The notes beneath the pieces are model-generated. The model was not told the origin of the DNA. It ran no database searches and saw nothing but the letters and a program-made list of their open reading frames with translations. DNA of 64,000 nt from Rhodoferax sp. (GTDB lineage Bacteria > Pseudomonadota > Gammaproteobacteria > Burkholderiales > Burkholderiaceae_C), in NCBI GenBank assembly GCA_019449595.1, contig JAGRPL010000004.1, forward strand, positions 310,001 to 374,000. Reading direction: 5' to 3'. Of the stretch, positions 27,345 to 36,402 are shown piece by piece; within the stretch, counting starts at the first letter, position 1; every line of letters starts with the position of its first letter. The translations under genes and the position numbers were made by a program.

Positions 27345-29708
27345 ATGCCCGCCGTCCCGCCTCCCGCTTCTGGTCCGAATCCGGCCTTGGTCCGGTCCGT
27401 CCTGGACGGGGCGGCCGCCGGCGGGTCGGCGTTGATGGGCAAGCTGGTTGCCGCGGCACGGACCACGCTGCGCTCCCGCGAGGTCGCCGCCCGCGACCTG
27501 CGCGAACGCGATGCATTGGCGGCATCCGCCCAGTTGCTGCTGAGCCGGGAAGACGAGCTGCGCACCCTCTACGTACAGGCCTTGCGCACGGCGTTTGCCG
27601 ACACCGACCGGGGCCGGCAGGCCGAACCGGCCGCGGCCGGTTCGGTGCAATTCGATCAGCTGGAGCTGATGGACGAGTGGCAGGTGCAGGAGAGCGTGAC
27701 CGTGGCGCGTGCCCAGCAGGTCGCGTCGCTGGCCACCGATAGCAATCTGGCCGAACTCAACACCCTGGTTGCCAGTGCCCAGGGGCTCAAGACCGTGCGC
27801 CCCGAACGCAATCCCCTGCGCCCCGAGGTGTATGTCACCGCCCTGAAAGAGGTGCTGGGCCAGATGCCGGTCCCCGAGGCCACCCGGCTCAACTGGCTCG
27901 ATTGCATGGGCGCGGCCCTGGGGCAGGAGCTGCGCAAGCTGTACGACGAGGTGTCTGCCCGACTGCGGTTGGAAGGCGTGGTTGCCGCCGGGTATGCGGT
28001 GCTGCAAACCCCGAGCAGTGGTGCGGGCAGTGGTGACGGTGGCGCGCAGGCGCCGTCGTTCACGGTCACGGACGTGGGGGCTGGTGCGCCAGCCACCGCG
28101 GCGGAGCCGACCCTGCAGCCGCTGGCCGGTGGTGCGGCGCCTCCTGCGCGCGCGCCGGCGGGCAACGGGGCCGTGCTGACGCTGGACCGGCTGCGCCGCC
28201 TGCTGGCTGGCGAACTGGACCAGCAGGCCGGCGGCGCTCGCGCCGTCGAGTCGTTTGCCCAGCGGTTCTCACGCGAGTTCGAGAGCGGCCCGGCCCGCCG
28301 GGAAGCGCCGGAGACCGATTTCGATGCCACCATGCCGGCGGCACTGGAAGCCCTCCAGGAAATGAAACAGGTGGACCAGGTGGTCCAGCGCCTGGAACAG
28401 CGCCGCAACGCGCCTGCCGCTGCCCGGGCCGCCCAGCAGGGTGCGCGCCCCCAGGCCAGTGGCGTGGCGCAGGCGCTGAGTCTGGAGGTGGTGGCCCTGA
28501 TGGTGGACAACATCGCCCGGGATGCGCGGTTGCTGGCCCCCATGCAGCGGCTGGTACGCGAGCTGGAGCCCGCCCTGCTGCGCCTGGCGCTGGCGGACCC
28601 CCGCTTCTTTACCGACAAGCAGCACCCGGCGCGGGTGTTGCTGCAGGAGATGACCCACCGCAGCTTGGCCTATGCCTCGGAGCAGGCGCCCGGGTGCACC
28701 GAATTCATGCGCGCGTTGCAGCAGGCCGTGGCGCCGCTGGCGGGCGCCGAGATCGATAACGCCGAACCGTTTGAACAGGTCCTGGGCTCGCTGCGCAGCA
28801 CCTGGGGCCGCCTGGCGCAGCGCGAGACACAGGCCCGCGACCGGGCGGTGGAAGTGCTGCAGCACGCCGAGCAGCGCAACGTGCTGGCCGAAAAGATTGG
28901 ACGCGAGATCGAGTCCCACGCCGACGCCTCGCGGGTGCCGCCGGTGGTGATCGACTTCCTGTGCGGCCCCTGGGCCCAGGTGGTGGCGCAGGCGCGCATG
29001 GCAGGTGCCGGTGGCGCCGCCGTGGCCAACAAATACCAGGCGCTTATTTCGGCCCTGCTGTGGAGCACCCACCCGGAGCTGACGCGCCAGAACACGGCCA
29101 AGCTGACCCGTCTGGTACCGCTGCTGCTGGCCACCCTGCGCGAGGGGTTGGAGACCATCAGCTATCCCGTAACCAAGACCAGCGCGTTTCTGGAGGCCCT
29201 GATGGGCTTGCACCAGATGGCGTTCGAATCGGCGCGCAAGCCTGCCGGTGCGCCAGCGGCTGCGCCCGTGGTGGCGCCGGCGCCGCTGCCCGCACGCGCG
29301 CATGGGGTGCAGGACGGCGACCCGTGGGTGGCGCCGGAGGAGGCGCGCACTTCCAATTTCATGGAGTTGCCGGACATGCCGCAGGCCTTGGCGGACGACG
29401 TTTCTGCCGCAGCCCCCTCGCTGGCTGCTGCCGAGGCCGATGCGCCGGAGCTGGCGCTGGGAACCTGGGTGGAGCTGCGCATCAACGGCCAGTGGATGCG
29501 CACGCAGCTCACCTGGACCAGCCCGCACGGCACGCTGTTCCTGTTCACCAGTGCCGTGGGGACGACCCAGTCCATGACGCGCCGCTCCCGCGACAAGCTG
29601 ATGGCGGTGGGCAGCCTGCGCATCATCTCGGGGCAGCCTGTGGTCGATGGTGCGCTGAACGCCGTGGCCCAGACGGCCATGCGCAACAGCATGGACATCA
29701 CGCTGTAA
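27345..29708 (+). CDS. DUF1631 family protein, paralog B
   Basis: A 787-residue DUF1631 protein sharing blocks with paralog A: LTLDRLRRLLAGELD, TDKQHPARVLLQEMTHRSLAY, FLCGPWAQVVAQAR and the C-terminal LGTWVELRINGQWMRTQLTW with TSAVGTTQSMTRRSRDKL. It is longer because of Ala/Pro-rich linkers (about 225-270 and 640-670). Overall similarity is moderate, so the duplication is probably old. It follows ettA by 24 bp and is likely cotranscribed. Immediately after its stop begins a copy of the dispersed repeat. Function unknown. Confidence 0.85.
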   Translation: MPAVPPPASGPNPALVRSVLDGAAAGGSALMGKLVAAARTTLRSREVAARDLRERDALAASAQLLLSREDELRTLYVQALRTAFADTDRGRQAEPAAAGSVQFDQLELMDEWQVQESVTVARAQQVASLATDSNLAELNTLVASAQGLKTVRPERNPLRPEVYVTALKEVLGQMPVPEATRLNWLDCMGAALGQELRKLYDEVSARLRLEGVVAAGYAVLQTPSSGAGSGDGGAQAPSFTVTDVGAGAPATAAEPTLQPLAGGAAPPARAPAGNGAVLTLDRLRRLLAGELDQQAGGARAVESFAQRFSREFESGPARREAPETDFDATMPAALEALQEMKQVDQVVQRLEQRRNAPAAARAAQQGARPQASGVAQALSLEVVALMVDNIARDARLLAPMQRLVRELEPALLRLALADPRFFTDKQHPARVLLQEMTHRSLAYASEQAPGCTEFMRALQQAVAPLAGAEIDNAEPFEQVLGSLRSTWGRLAQRETQARDRAVEVLQHAEQRNVLAEKIGREIESHADASRVPPVVIDFLCGPWAQVVAQARMAGAGGAAVANKYQALISALLWSTHPELTRQNTAKLTRLVPLLLATLREGLETISYPVTKTSAFLEALMGLHQMAFESARKPAGAPAAAPVVAPAPLPARAHGVQDGDPWVAPEEARTSNFMELPDMPQALADDVSAAAPSLAAAEADAPELALGTWVELRINGQWMRTQLTWTSPHGTLFLFTSAVGTTQSMTRRSRDKLMAVGSLRIISGQPVVDGALNAVAQTAMRNSMDITL

Positions 29709-29771
29709 ATCAGGCTGTTTTCAGGCTGCAACCCGCGCCGATATTGCGCAGACAGCTATGATTTTGCTAGC
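29706..29771 (+). repeat. Dispersed repeat, copy 3 (gives the end of the EamA gene)
   Basis: Left arm AAATCAGGC and core 29745-29771 (TGCGCAGACAGCTAT, then GATTTTGCTAGC). It fills the gap between the convergent DUF1631 and EamA-type genes. Read on the minus strand, it supplies the last four codons (LAKS) and the stop of the transporter gene. Confidence 0.8.
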
Positions 29772-30667
29772 GGGCGGGCGCCGCGGTTGACCAGCGTGAT
29801 GCCTGCGCCCACCAGGGCCAGCGCCGCCAGCAGGGTGGGGGTCACCGCTTCGCCCAGCCACAAAGCGGCAAAGACCAGGGCAAAGACCGGGGTCAGAAAG
29901 GCAAAGACACTGACCTTGGTGGCCGGATAGCGGCCCAGGATCCACATCCACACCAGGTAGCTGGCAAACGCGCCCACGCCGATCTGCAGCACCAGCGAGG
30001 TGGCGGCAAAGGCGCTGAAGCTGGCGTGCCAGGGCTCACCCAGGCCCCAGGAAATCAGCGGCAGCACGGCCGCACTCAGGCCCACCTGGTAGAAGAGCAG
30101 TTTCTCCGCCGAGATGCGCGACAGGCTGCTGCTGCGAATCACCACTGTGGTCAGCCCCCAGAACATGCCGGCGGCCAGGCCCAGCAGGTCGCCCAGCCAC
30201 TGCAGCGGCTGCCCGGCCACCGTCAGGCCTTCGCGCAGCGTGAGCGCCACGGCACCGAAGGCCAGTGCCAGCCCCAGCCACTGCGTGCGCGACAGGTGTT
30301 CCGTTTTCGCCACCCAGGGCACCAGCACGGCCACCCACAGCGGCGAGGTGTACAGGAACAGCGTCAGTCGCGAGGCCGAACCGTACTGCAGCCCGATGAA
30401 CAGGCACACGAACTCCAGCGCAAACAGCGTTCCGGCCAGCAGGCCGGCGCCCAGCGTGCCGTCGCGTTCGAACAGCCGCACACCGCGCCAGGCACACCAC
30501 AGCAGCAACAGCACGGTTGCGCCAGCCAGCCGCAGGGCCGACTGGAACACCGGTGCCACCTCGGCCAGCGTGGCCTTGACCAGCACCTGCTGGAAGCCCC
30601 AGAACACAAAGCAGGCCAGCAGCAGGCCGACGGCCAGCGGGTCCAGGTGGGCCTTGCGCGGGCTCAA
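29756..30667 (-). CDS. EamA/DMT-family transporter
   Basis: A 303-residue inner-membrane carrier with ten predicted helices in two EamA repeats (for example VGLLLACFVFWGFQQVLVKA and LLGLAAGMFWGLTTVVIR), the RhaT/YdcZ-type drug/metabolite group. No ATG exists near the natural N-terminus. TTG 30667 overlaps the stop of the flavin reductase gene (TTGA), giving coupled translation, and is chosen; an upstream in-frame ATG at 30799 lies within that gene and would add 44 unrelated residues. The C-terminus is encoded by the dispersed repeat. The substrate is unknown. Confidence 0.85.
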   Translation of the reverse strand: MSPRKAHLDPLAVGLLLACFVFWGFQQVLVKATLAEVAPVFQSALRLAGATVLLLLWCAWRGVRLFERDGTLGAGLLAGTLFALEFVCLFIGLQYGSASRLTLFLYTSPLWVAVLVPWVAKTEHLSRTQWLGLALAFGAVALTLREGLTVAGQPLQWLGDLLGLAAGMFWGLTTVVIRSSSLSRISAEKLLFYQVGLSAAVLPLISWGLGEPWHASFSAFAATSLVLQIGVGAFASYLVWMWILGRYPATKVSVFAFLTPVFALVFAALWLGEAVTPTLLAALALVGAGITLVNRGARPLAKS

Positions 30668-31182
30668 AGGGGGTGCTCGGCGTAGAACTTGCCGCCGTGG
30701 TAGAGCAGCGGTGAGGCGCCCGCGCGGTGGGCGCAGCGCTCCACCTCGCCCACAAAGATGACGTGGTCGCCCTCCTCGTAGCGGCTGCGGTTGAAGCATT
30801 CAAACGTGGCCGCTGCCCCTTCCAGCAGTGGCGCGCCACCGGTGCCGGGCGTGAAACGCACGCCGGCAAAGCGGTCGATGCCCCGGTGGGAAAACTGCCG
30901 TGCCAGGTCCTGCTGGTCGGCGCTCAGGATGTTGATGGCGTAGTGGGAGCCGGTGCTGAACGCCGCCAGCGAGCCGGCCGCGCGCGACAGGCTCCACAGC
31001 ACCAGCGGCGGTGCCAGCGACACCGAGTTGAACGAGTTGGCGGTGAGGCCGATGAGGGTGCCATCACCCGAGCGGGCCGTGACAATCGTGACCCCGGTGG
31101 CAAACATGCCCAGGGCTTTGCGGAATTCGGGTTGGGAGAAGTTGGGGGGGAGGGCCCGCGGCGGGGTGGCTGACAAAGGCAT
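30664..31182 (-). CDS. Flavin reductase-like FMN-binding protein
   Basis: A 172-residue protein of the flavin reductase-like family (PF01613). Characteristic parts are FRKALGMFATGVTIVTA, GLTANSFNSVSLAPPLVLWSL and the late GDHVIFVGEVERC. Members reduce FMN or FAD with NAD(P)H for two-component monooxygenases, or act directly on small molecules. The start ATG 31182 diverges from the M14 peptidase gene. The gene is coupled to the EamA carrier by a 4-bp overlap. No monooxygenase partner is adjacent. Confidence 0.92.
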   Translation of the reverse strand: MPLSATPPRALPPNFSQPEFRKALGMFATGVTIVTARSGDGTLIGLTANSFNSVSLAPPLVLWSLSRAAGSLAAFSTGSHYAINILSADQQDLARQFSHRGIDRFAGVRFTPGTGGAPLLEGAAATFECFNRSRYEEGDHVIFVGEVERCAHRAGASPLLYHGGKFYAEHPL

Positions 31183-31245
31183 GCGCGCAATTTACCTGAA
31201 ATCGGCGCCGGCGCGGCGGCCCGCCGCCAACAACCCCGTACCCGC

Positions 31246-31260
31246 GTAGGGTAGCCCTAC
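31246..31260. promoter_or_regulatory. GTAGGG-TAG-CCCTAC inverted repeat
   Basis: A perfect six-base inverted repeat with a three-base spacer lies in the flavin reductase / M14 peptidase divergent spacer, ending 9 bp before the peptidase ATG. It partly overlaps TACAAT (31258-31263), a possible -10 box. It could be an operator; no regulator is encoded nearby. Confidence 0.4.
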
Positions 31261-31269
31261 AATTGCGGC

Positions 31270-32112
31270 ATGCGCCTGCCCTATCTTCTTGTCGGCCTGC
31301 TTGCTATGGTTAGCATAGCGTCTCACGCAATGCCGGAGCGGTATTGCCGCGATTTTTCTTCGAAAATACCAAACCTGGGACCGGCGCTGTGCGAAGCCGC
31401 CCAGCTGCAGGACACCCAGGCCCGCTCGGTCATGGGGCGCACCATCTGGAGCCGCGATATCCGCCCCGGCGACCCGCGCCTGCGCGTGCTGGTGCTGGGC
31501 GGCATCCATGGCGATGAAATGTCCTCCGGCTCCCTGGTGTTCCATTGGATTGCGCTGGCCCAGACGCCGCCGGCCGACACGCCGCTGCCCATTCATTGGC
31601 GTTTCATTCCGGTGCTCAATCCGGACGGGCTGTTTTCCCGGCCCTCGCGGCGCGTCAACGCCCATGGCGTGGACCTGAACCGCAACTTCCCCACGCCCAA
31701 CTGGGCGCGCGATGCCAAGGTGTATTGGGAAACCCGCACCCACCGCGACCCCCGCCGCTGGCCGGGCAGCAAGCCGCTGTCAGAGCCCGAGTCGCGTTTC
31801 CTGCTGGAGCAGATGGAGCGCTTCAAGCCCAATCTGATCGTCAGTGTCCACGCGCCGTACGGCGTGCTCGACTTTGACGGCCCGGCCTCGCCGCCCAGCC
31901 GCCTGGGGCGCCTGTACCTGGACCAGGTGGGCATCTACCCCGGCTCGCTGGGCAACTACGGGGGCATCCACAAGGGGGTGCCGGTGGTGACGATCGAGCT
32001 CACCAGTGCCTCGCGCACGCCGCAGGAGGCCGAGATCCGCCAGATGTGGCTGGACCTGCTGCGTTGGACGACGGACCGGCTGGGTCCGGGTCTGTCCACC
32101 GCCTCCCCGTAA
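31270..32112 (+). CDS. Secreted M14-family metallocarboxypeptidase (murein peptide amidase-like)
   Basis: A 280-residue zinc peptidase with a signal peptide (LPYLLVGLLAMVSIASHA). The zinc motif HGDE has His80 and Glu83; the third ligand is probably the His of IVSVHAPYG. Substrate-anchoring residues are in GVDLNRNFPTPNW and the catalytic Glu in VVTIELTSAS. The layout matches small bacterial M14 enzymes such as MpaA, which cleave gamma-D-Glu-Dap bonds in murein peptides; here the enzyme should be periplasmic. The signal peptide codons (CTT GCT ATG GTT AGC ATA) coincide with a reversed copy of the dispersed repeat. Confidence 0.88.
   Translation: MRLPYLLVGLLAMVSIASHAMPERYCRDFSSKIPNLGPALCEAAQLQDTQARSVMGRTIWSRDIRPGDPRLRVLVLGGIHGDEMSSGSLVFHWIALAQTPPADTPLPIHWRFIPVLNPDGLFSRPSRRVNAHGVDLNRNFPTPNWARDAKVYWETRTHRDPRRWPGSKPLSEPESRFLLEQMERFKPNLIVSVHAPYGVLDFDGPASPPSRLGRLYLDQVGIYPGSLGNYGGIHKGVPVVTIELTSASRTPQEAEIRQMWLDLLRWTTDRLGPGLSTASP
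31302..31356 (-). repeat. Dispersed repeat, copy 4 (reversed, inside a signal-peptide region)
   Basis: On the minus strand the 28-bp core (31329 down to 31302) reads TGCGTGAGACGCTAT, an A/T-rich stretch, then ATAGCA; the arm (AAAAATCGCGGC) lies at about 31345-31356. It is the most diverged of the seven good copies. It lies in frame within the first 30 codons of the M14 peptidase. Confidence 0.6.
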
Positions 32113-32136
32113 CGCCGCCGGCGCGCGGGCGCGGCG

Positions 32137-32880
32137 TCAGTGCCCCAGGATGTTGGCCAGGAAGTTCTGGCTGCGTTCGCTCTGCGGGTGGCTGAAGAAT
32201 TCGTCCGGCGTGTTCTGCTCCACGATCTGCCCCTCGTCCATGAAGATCACGCGGTCGGCGGCGGCCTTGGCAAAGCCCATTTCGTGGGTGATGCAGACCA
32301 TGGTCATGCCCTGGCTGGCCAGCTCCACCATCACGTCGAGCACCTCCTTGATCATTTCCGGGTCCAGCGCGGAGGTGGGCTCGTCAAACAGCATGATCTT
32401 CGGTGTCAGGCACAGGGCGCGGGCAATGGCCACGCGCTGCTGCTGGCCACCGGAGAGCTGCAGCGGGTACTTGTGGGCCTGCTCGGCAATGCGCACGCGC
32501 TGGAGCTGCTCCATGGCTTTTTCCTCGGCCTCCTTGCGGGGCAGCTTGCCCACCCACATGGGCGACAGCGTGAGGTTCTCCAGCACCGTGAGGTGGGGAA
32601 AGAGGTTGAACTGCTGGAACACCATGCCCACTTTCTTGCGCACGTCGTCGATGACCTTGATGTCGTCGGTGAGCTCCACGCCGTCCACCAGCAGACAGCC
32701 CTGCTGGTGCTCCTCCAGGCGGTTGATGCAGCGGATCAGCGTGGACTTGCCGGAGCCCGAGGGCCCGCAGATGACGATGCGCTCGCCCCGGGCCACCGAG
32801 AGGTCGATGTCGCGCAGCACATGGAAGGCGTTGCCGTACCACTTGTTGACCTTGTCGAAGAGGATGATGGGTTCAGTCAT
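32137..32880 (-). CDS. aapP: Amino-acid ABC transporter ATP-binding protein AapP
   Basis: A 247-residue polar amino-acid transport ATPase. Walker A is [10 protein letters not shown]-loop [16 protein letters not shown], signature [14 protein letters not shown], Walker [16 protein letters not shown] and switch His ITHEMGF. The last two are diagnostic of the GlnQ/AapP type. It is the fourth gene of aapJQMP; its start overlaps the permease stop by 4 bp. The complex imports a broad range of L-amino acids. Confidence 0.95.
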   Translation of the reverse strand: MTEPIILFDKVNKWYGNAFHVLRDIDLSVARGERIVICGPSGSGKSTLIRCINRLEEHQQGCLLVDGVELTDDIKVIDDVRKKVGMVFQQFNLFPHLTVLENLTLSPMWVGKLPRKEAEEKAMEQLQRVRIAEQAHKYPLQLSGGQQQRVAIARALCLTPKIMLFDEPTSALDPEMIKEVLDVMVELASQGMTMVCITHEMGFAKAAADRVIFMDEGQIVEQNTPDEFFSHPQSERSQNFLANILGH

Positions 32881-33983
32881 GCGCGGCGGTTGCCTTTGTT
32901 GAGCTGTTTTTCAATCCACAGGCTGTAGCGCGACATGGAAAAACAGAAGGTGAAGTAGATCAGTGCGATGAACAGGTAGCCCTCGATCTTGAAGGGGCGC
33001 CAGTTGGCGTCGGCGTTGAGTGCCAGGCCCATGGCACCCGTGAGTTCGTACAGGCTCACGATGGTCACCAGCGAAGTGTCCTTGAAGGTGGAGATGAAGC
33101 CGTTCATGATGCCGGGCACCACCATGGCCAGCGCCTGCGGCAGCACGACCAGGCGCTGCGTCTGCCAGTACGACAGGCCCAGCGTGGCCGCCGCTTCCAG
33201 CTGGCCCTTGGGAATGGCCTGCAGGCCGCCGCGGATGACCTCGGCCATATAGGCTGCAGCAAACAGCGTGATGCCGAGCAGGACCCGGATCAGGACATCG
33301 ATGTTGAAGCCCTGGGGCATCAGCAGCGGAAACATGAAAGACGCCATGAACAGAACCGAAATCAGCGGCACCCCGCGGATCAGTTCCACATAGATGCTGC
33401 AGAGGCTGCGGATGGCGGGCATGTCCGATCGGCGTCCCAGCGCTACCACCACGGCAATGGGAAAGGCCAGCGACATGGACAGCAGGGCCAGCACGATCGT
33501 CAGCGGCAGGCCGCCCCAACGGTCGGTTTCCACCGGGGCAAGGCCCAGAACGCCTCCCCGCATCAGCACGAAGAAGATGCCGAGCATGGCGACCCACAGC
33601 GCCGCCAGCCAGGGCTTCCAGAAGGCCCGTATGCCACTGGCCACCACCAGGCCGACCAGCAGCAGCGTGGCCACCAGCGGGCGCCACTGGTCTTCAAACG
33701 GGTAGCGCCCAAACAGGATGAGCCGGTATTTCTCAGCAATCACACCCCAGCAGGCGCCTGTGGCGGCGGCGTGGCAGGCCTCGTAGTCGGGTCGCCAGTG
33801 GGCCTGGAACAGCGCCCACTGGACCAAGGGCGGCAGCACGTACAGCAGCAGGCCGGCGATCACGAGGGTGCCCAGTGTGGTTTTCCAGTCATTGAACAGG
33901 TTGATGCGGATCCACGCCAGCAGGCCCTCGCTTTTGAACGGGGCGGGCCGGGGCGCGATGGGTTGGTAGGTCGTGCCAGGCAT
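32877..33983 (-). CDS. aapM: Amino-acid ABC transporter permease AapM
   Basis: A 368-residue inner-membrane permease of the His/Glu/Gln/Arg type. A long N-terminal part has two extra helices ([20 protein letters not shown] and further). The core has the EAA-loop-like [22 protein letters not shown] and [19 protein letters not shown]. Length matches AapM/YhdY. It is nine bases downstream of aapQ and overlaps aapP by 4 bp. Confidence 0.94.
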   Translation of the reverse strand: MPGTTYQPIAPRPAPFKSEGLLAWIRINLFNDWKTTLGTLVIAGLLLYVLPPLVQWALFQAHWRPDYEACHAAATGACWGVIAEKYRLILFGRYPFEDQWRPLVATLLLVGLVVASGIRAFWKPWLAALWVAMLGIFFVLMRGGVLGLAPVETDRWGGLPLTIVLALLSMSLAFPIAVVVALGRRSDMPAIRSLCSIYVELIRGVPLISVLFMASFMFPLLMPQGFNIDVLIRVLLGITLFAAAYMAEVIRGGLQAIPKGQLEAAATLGLSYWQTQRLVVLPQALAMVVPGIMNGFISTFKDTSLVTIVSLYELTGAMGLALNADANWRPFKIEGYLFIALIYFTFCFSMSRYSLWIEKQLNKGNRRA

Positions 33984-33992
33984 AAGCAGTCT

Positions 33993-35162
33993 TCAACGGT
34001 CCTGGATCGCTGCGCGGGCGTTGTACCAGTTCATCAGCAGAGAGGTGAACAGCGAGGTGCTGAGGTACACCAGCATGATGACCGCGATGCATTCCATCGC
34101 GCGGCCGGTCTGGTTGATGGTGGTGCTGGCAATCGACACCACATCCGGGTAGCCGATGGCCACGGCCAGGGAGGAGTTCTTGGTCAGGTTCAGGTACTGG
34201 TTCGTCACCGGTGGAATGATCACGCGCAGGGCCTGCGGCAGCGTGATCAGGCGCATGGTCTGGCCGCGGCTCAGCCCCAGGGCGCTGGCGGCCTCGATCT
34301 GCCCGGCCGCCACCGACTGGATGCCACCGCGCACCACCTCGGCCACAAACGCGGCGGTGTAGGTCGTCAGGCCTAGCAGCACCGCCAGAAACTCCGGCGT
34401 GAGGGCGCCGCCGTTCTCCACCGCAAATTCACCCTGCAGGGGAACATTCCAGGCAGCGGGTGCACCGCCCAGGACCCAGCCCAGCACGCCACCGGCCAGC
34501 ACCAGCGCCAGTGGCACCCAGACCATGCTTCGGGGCTGGCCGGTCTGCTCAAACGACCGGCGCGCGTAACGGCGGTAGACCCAGCCCATCACCCCGCCCG
34601 CCAGCAGCCCCCCGGCCGCCCAGACATGGCCGCTGGCCCACACGGGAATGGGAAAGTTCAGCCCCCCCTTGCTCAGGTACAGCGGCCCCCAGGCCAGCGG
34701 CTCGGAGGCAGAGGGCAGCACCTGGGTGAACATCAGGTACCACATCAGCAGCTGCAGCAGCACGGGGATGTTGCGGAAGAATTCCACATAGGTGATGCAC
34801 AGGCCGCGCACCAGTGCATTGCGCGAGAAGCGGCCCACCCCCACCAGGGTGCCGATCACGGTGGTGAGCACGATGCCCAGTACCGCGATGCGCAGCGTGT
34901 TGACAAAACCGACCAGGAAGGCCCGCCAGTAGGGCTCGCCCGAATCAAAGGGAAACAGGCTTTCGCCAATGTCGAAACCGGCGGCGCTGCTGAGAAAATC
35001 AAAACCGGTGCGTATGCCCCGCGCATGCATGTTGGCGCTGGTGTTGTGCTCCAGAAACAGCAACACCGCCGCAATGGCAGCGAGGGTGACCCCTTGGTAC
35101 ATCAGCGCGCGAGACGCCTGGCTGCGCCAGGACCAGCGTTTCCGTTTGACCGGCATGCCCAT
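33993..35162 (-). CDS. aapQ: Amino-acid ABC transporter permease AapQ
   Basis: A 389-residue permease that pairs with AapM. It has YVEFFRNIPVLLQLLMWYLM, typical of this family, and the ATPase-contact loop EVVRGGIQSVAAGQIEAASALG. The long insert between helices (about residues 135-240) is characteristic of AapQ/YhdX. The N-terminus is basic (PVKRKRWSW). It starts 13 bp after the aapJ stop. Confidence 0.94.
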   Translation of the reverse strand: MGMPVKRKRWSWRSQASRALMYQGVTLAAIAAVLLFLEHNTSANMHARGIRTGFDFLSSAAGFDIGESLFPFDSGEPYWRAFLVGFVNTLRIAVLGIVLTTVIGTLVGVGRFSRNALVRGLCITYVEFFRNIPVLLQLLMWYLMFTQVLPSASEPLAWGPLYLSKGGLNFPIPVWASGHVWAAGGLLAGGVMGWVYRRYARRSFEQTGQPRSMVWVPLALVLAGGVLGWVLGGAPAAWNVPLQGEFAVENGGALTPEFLAVLLGLTTYTAAFVAEVVRGGIQSVAAGQIEAASALGLSRGQTMRLITLPQALRVIIPPVTNQYLNLTKNSSLAVAIGYPDVVSIASTTINQTGRAMECIAVIMLVYLSTSLFTSLLMNWYNARAAIQDR

Positions 35163-35175
35163 CGCGTGGTGTGCG

Positions 35176-36213
35176 TCAGCGGATCGGAGGGGCGTACATG
35201 ATGCCGCCCTTGTTCCACGGATTGTTCAGGCCGCGCGGCAGTTGCAGAGCGGACTTGGAACCCACGTTGCGTTCAAAGATTTCGCCGTAGTTGCCGGTGG
35301 CCTTGATGGTGCGCGCCATCCAGTCCCGGTCCAGGCCCAACAGTTTGCCGGTGTCTTCCGTGGTGCCCAGGATGCGGCCCAAGACGGGGTCCTTGCTGGT
35401 GGCCTTCAATTGGTCCACATTGGCTTGCGTGATGCCGTATTCCTCGGCTTCCATCAGGCCGTAGATCACCCATTTCACAATGGCAAACCATTCGTCGTCG
35501 CCGCGGCGCACCAGGGGGCCCAGGGGTTCCTTGGAGATCAGCTCGGGCAGGATCAGGTGGTCGGACGGGTTCTTGGCCGACTTGTTGCGTACCGAGGCCA
35601 GGCCGGAGGCGTCGGTGGTGTACGCGATGCAGCGCCCCGAGAAGTACGCGCCCTCGGCGGCTTCGAGCTTGTCGAACACCACCGGCTTGATGGCCAGGCC
35701 GTTGGCCTTGGAGTAGTCGGTCAGGTTCTTCTCGGTGGTGGTGCCGCTTTGCACGCACACGGTCTGCCCCTTGAGCTGCTTGGCGCTCTTGATCTTGCTC
35801 TTGACGGGCACCATGAAACCCTGGCCGTCGTAGTAGGTGACGGCGGTCTGGTTCAGGCCCAGCGAGGCGTCGCGGGTCAGCGTGAAGGTGGTGTTGCGCG
35901 AGAGAATGTCCACCTCACCCGATTGCAGCGCCGTGAAGCGTGCCGCCGGCGGCAGGGGCACCCATTTCACCTTTTCCCCATCGCCCAGCACGGCAGCGGC
36001 CACGGCGCGGCACACGTCCACATCCAGCCCGGTCCATTTGCCCGTGGAGTCGGCGGCGCCAAAGCCCGCCAGGCCGGTGTGCACGCCACAAATGACCTGC
36101 CCGCGCGCCTTGATGGCATCCAGGGTCTTGCCGGCGTGGGCCGGAGCCGCCAGCAGCAGGGTGCCCAGCATGGTGAGCGCCGCGGTTGCCAATCTGACCG
36201 GTTTCGTTGTCAT
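35176..36213 (-). CDS. aapJ: Amino-acid ABC transporter periplasmic binding protein AapJ
   Basis: A 345-residue solute-binding protein with a signal peptide (VRLATAALTMLGTLLLAAPAHA). The family signature is GFGAADSTGKWTGLDVDVCR, followed by FTALQSGEVDILSRNTTFTL. The ending LNNPWNKGGIMYAPPIR is typical of AapJ/YhdW. ATG 36213 follows AGGAGAACCCTTG; an in-frame ATG six codons earlier overlaps the ribosome site. It leads the aapJQMP operon and diverges from the acyl-CoA synthetase gene. Confidence 0.96.
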   Translation of the reverse strand: MTTKPVRLATAALTMLGTLLLAAPAHAGKTLDAIKARGQVICGVHTGLAGFGAADSTGKWTGLDVDVCRAVAAAVLGDGEKVKWVPLPPAARFTALQSGEVDILSRNTTFTLTRDASLGLNQTAVTYYDGQGFMVPVKSKIKSAKQLKGQTVCVQSGTTTEKNLTDYSKANGLAIKPVVFDKLEAAEGAYFSGRCIAYTTDASGLASVRNKSAKNPSDHLILPELISKEPLGPLVRRGDDEWFAIVKWVIYGLMEAEEYGITQANVDQLKATSKDPVLGRILGTTEDTGKLLGLDRDWMARTIKATGNYGEIFERNVGSKSALQLPRGLNNPWNKGGIMYAPPIR

Positions 36214-36402
36214 CAAGGGTTCTCCTGTCAAAGTAAGAAGGGGATGGGAGCCGCATTCCCGGGCGCTGCCCGATGCCTGAATGGTAGCCGCTGCGGGCGT
36301 CGCGTGGGTGACTGCGCGGGCAGTTTTCGGGGGGTGACCCGGATGCGGGCGGCGCCAATGCGCGCTAGGCTTGGTGCATTCCCATCTGCATCAGGAGTTC
36401 TC

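Noticed and set aside
36214-36402. Sigma-54 promoter before the acyl-CoA synthetase
   Set aside because: TTGGTGC and a later GC are present, but the GG-N10-GC spacing is not met.
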